A DNA stretch of 15,531 nucleotides from Candidatus Fermentibacteraceae bacterium (GTDB lineage: Bacteria > Fermentibacterota > Fermentibacteria > Fermentibacterales > JCC-6). The first letter of the stretch is position 1; the number at the start of each line of letters is the position of its first letter. A model generated the notes under the pieces. The model did not search any database, had not been told where the DNA came from, and worked only from the letters and a program-made list of their open reading frames with translations. This document shows, piece after piece, positions 13,743-15,531 of the stretch. The position numbers and the translations under genes are program-made. Location: contig JAUVJW010000018.1 of NCBI GenBank assembly GCA_030596465.1, positions 1 to 15,531 on the forward strand, written 5' to 3'.

Positions 13743-15531
13743 ATGAAACTATTTCTTGGTCTTCTCTTGTTTGTTGCAATCTTCACCATGAACGGGGAAG
13801 TATTGTATCGCGACCTGTCTCAGCCCGAATCTGCCAGACTTATACGGTCTGATGCTGGCGGTTCAACAATTGAATTTAATCTGGTTGATCTGGAAGTAAT
13901 CAACACAGATATTGCTGAATACGGTCAGGCAAATGTGTTCAGTATCCCTGCTGGAGGTGACTTTCTGGGCATAGTGGGCTCTCCTGATCTTCCGGTGGTC
14001 AGAAGGATGGTTCTGATCCCGAATTACGGAGATGTGGAGCTGGAGATAATCCAGGAGGAAACCTCATCTCTCGGTAATTACAGGGTTGCTCCCTGGCAGG
14101 AAAGACCAACCTATTCCGGACCGGTTCCGGAATACAGGATCGACAATGAGGTCTATGAGAATTCAGGATTCTTTCCCGCTGCTTCAGTTGAGATTGAAAA
14201 CATTAATATTCTTCGTGATATCAGAGTTGCATGGATCAGGTTCAACCCCGTCAGGGTAAATCCTGTAACAGGAGAGGTCTTGATGACCACGAGTGTTACG
14301 GTGAAGATCAAAGGGAACAGCGAGCCTGGCGAGAACGAGCTTAACAGAATCCCCATGGGTTACACCAGAAGCTTCCTCCCGCTTTACGAACAGGTTCTGG
14401 GTTTCCAGAACGATCTTGATGCCGTTGACGGAAGTTATGTGTTCATAGGAACTACAGAATCTATCGGACTGGCGCAGGATCTTATCAACTGGAAGAAACA
14501 GAAGGGCTATGATGTTCAGATTGGTGATCTGGCAACAATAGGAACCAGTGTTTCTGAGATTGATGCCTGGCTGGAGGACGCATTTAACAACTGGTCCAAT
14601 CCGCCTGAGTATATCATGCTGATCGGTGACGACTATGTTGTTCCCACACCCCAGTACTCCGGCAGCTATATGCATGCCGCGGACAATCAGTACGCTGTGG
14701 TGGGAAGCAATCTCCTGCCTTCTATGCATATAGGCCGAATAAGTGGCAATGACACAGATGACCTTGCTTACATCTCCTGGAAGATCATGATGGCCGAGAT
14801 GGAACCGTATCAGCCCGCGGGTGACAGCTGGTTCAACAGAGCCTTCAGCATGGCCTGTACTTCTCCTTTTAATGCGGCCACTGAGTCTTTAATGCTTCAC
14901 ATGCTCTTCATGGCCAATGCTCTGCAATCCACTTTCTACTGCGATGCCCTCGGTGGTGTTTCTCCAACTCTCGGCGCAATTACCGCGGAAATCAACGATG
15001 GAGTCAGCGTTATAAACTACATTGGCCATGGTGATCTTAACAGCTGGGTCACATCAGGTTTCAGTATCAGCAATATGTCCAGTCTTACAAACGGGAGGAA
15101 AATGCCCTGGGTCTTTACTGTGGGATGCCAGAATGGTGAGTTTGACGGGCCATATTGCTTCTGCGAGGGTTTTCTCTCAGAGGGAACAATCGGCGATCCC
15201 AAGGGTGCCATTACCATTATGGGCTCTTCCACTTACACCCCGATTGGGCCGGGAGATACACTTCAGATTCACACTTTCAGAGGATACTTTACTGAAGAGA
15301 TCCATCACCTTGGCGCTGCCCATTCCTTCGGCAAGGCCGGTTGCTACGCATCTTTTGGCGCCGGTGGTGTTGACATGATCAATATGGCGCATGTATTCGG
15401 CTGCCCCGAGACAGACATCTTTACAGACACTTCGCCGATTGCTGTTCTTACCAACACCCATTCTTCATCGGTGGCAGCAGGTGCTTTCCAGGTCACAGTT
15501 ACCGATGGTACCGATGCTCCTGTTGAGGGTG
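13743..15531 (+). CDS. Gingipain-like C25 cysteine peptidase precursor (3' end outside the window)
   Basis: The frame stays open for 596 codons to the right edge. Residues 1-19 form a signal peptide (MKLFLGLLLFVAIFTMNG). Residues about 20-220 resemble the C25 propeptide, with SPDLPVVRRMVLIPNYGDVEL and VNPVTGEVLMTTSVTVKI. The peptidase domain starts near 225 with YVFIGTTESIGLAQDLINWKKQKGYDV; LIGDDY lies at 293-298, H429 is in NYIGHGDLNSW and C462 in FTVGCQNGEFD. The His-Cys spacing of 33 equals that of gingipain RgpB (His211, Cys244), so it should be an active clan CD cysteine peptidase. From about 560 an Ig-like domain begins (VTVTDGTDAPVEG). Type IX secretion is inferred, since the C-terminal tail is not in the window. 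It lies 174 bases downstream of the regulator gene. Confidence 0.9.
   Translation, partial: MKLFLGLLLFVAIFTMNGEVLYRDLSQPESARLIRSDAGGSTIEFNLVDLEVINTDIAEYGQANVFSIPAGGDFLGIVGSPDLPVVRRMVLIPNYGDVELEIIQEETSSLGNYRVAPWQERPTYSGPVPEYRIDNEVYENSGFFPAASVEIENINILRDIRVAWIRFNPVRVNPVTGEVLMTTSVTVKIKGNSEPGENELNRIPMGYTRSFLPLYEQVLGFQNDLDAVDGSYVFIGTTESIGLAQDLINWKKQKGYDVQIGDLATIGTSVSEIDAWLEDAFNNWSNPPEYIMLIGDDYVVPTPQYSGSYMHAADNQYAVVGSNLLPSMHIGRISGNDTDDLAYISWKIMMAEMEPYQPAGDSWFNRAFSMACTSPFNAATESLMLHMLFMANALQSTFYCDALGGVSPTLGAITAEINDGVSVINYIGHGDLNSWVTSGFSISNMSSLTNGRKMPWVFTVGCQNGEFDGPYCFCEGFLSEGTIGDPKGAITIMGSSTYTPIGPGDTLQIHTFRGYFTEEIHHLGAAHSFGKAGCYASFGAGGVDMINMAHVFGCPETDIFTDTSPIAVLTNTHSSSVAAGAFQVTVTDGTDAPVEG

Noticed and set aside
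14184..14729. Minus-strand ORF of 181 codons inside the C25 peptidase gene
   Set aside because: The plus strand encodes a clear C25 precursor across this whole stretch; the antisense frame shows no recognisable domain.
1..15531. tRNA or rRNA genes, CRISPR arrays, insertion sequences or integrase sites
   Set aside because: No cloverleaf-like sequence, no regularly spaced direct repeats outside the lipoprotein coding repeats, and no transposase or integrase frame was seen.

Overview
The window comes from the chromosome of a Gram-negative-type bacterium of roughly even base composition. It most likely belongs to an uncultured lineage of the FCB superphylum, for example Fermentibacterota or a relative. 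The reasons are a gingipain-like C25 peptidase, a secreted beta-propeller with a type IX (Por)-type C-terminal sorting tail, a DUF4416 protein, RNase HIII and a sigma-54 activator fused to kinase-like and TPR regions. This placement is an inference from gene content, not from a marker gene.

Layout. At 1-343 lies the end of a two-gene toxin-antitoxin operon. From 398 to 6545 there is a compact housekeeping block: a YhcC-type radical SAM protein (-), an arylamine N-acetyltransferase-like protein and a DUF4416 protein (+), a class I/II aminotransferase (-), then a + strand run of glycosyltransferase, DUF3108 exported protein and RNase HIII. The two divergent gene pairs in this block each share a short intergenic region with a self-complementary -10-like box (ATTATAAT at 1372; TTTATAAA at 3893). 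Next, from its own sigma-70 promoter, comes a small, very glutamate-rich lipoprotein (6672-6941) ended by a bidirectional terminator (6958-6985).

The second half is an extracellular-protein region. On the minus strand, 9533 down to 7008, a probable operon encodes a secreted Asp-box beta-propeller protein with a T9SS-like tail, then (after a strong intercistronic hairpin) a 47-residue cysteine-rich protein translationally coupled by ATGA to a second secreted protein. Divergent from it is a 1241-residue sigma-54 enhancer-binding protein with a degenerate kinase-like N-terminus, a STAND-like stretch lacking a visible P-loop, a long TPR-like region, an intact AAA+ domain and a Fis-type HTH. The roughly 300-bp region between them holds a sigma-54 -24/-12 promoter facing the secreted-protein operon, a perfect 21-bp palindrome about 110 bp upstream of its predicted start, an adjacent half-degenerate copy, and a related dyad in the leader of the regulator gene. 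Downstream of the regulator, with its own sigma-70-like promoter, a gingipain-family C25 cysteine peptidase precursor runs off the right edge.

How they fit together (inference): the regulator looks like a dedicated, possibly autoregulated, sigma-54 switch for the adjacent secreted operon, sensing through a catalytically degraded kinase/STAND/TPR sensory half. The C25 peptidase next door could be a co-regulated or cooperating T9SS cargo, but no sigma-54 promoter is visible in front of it.
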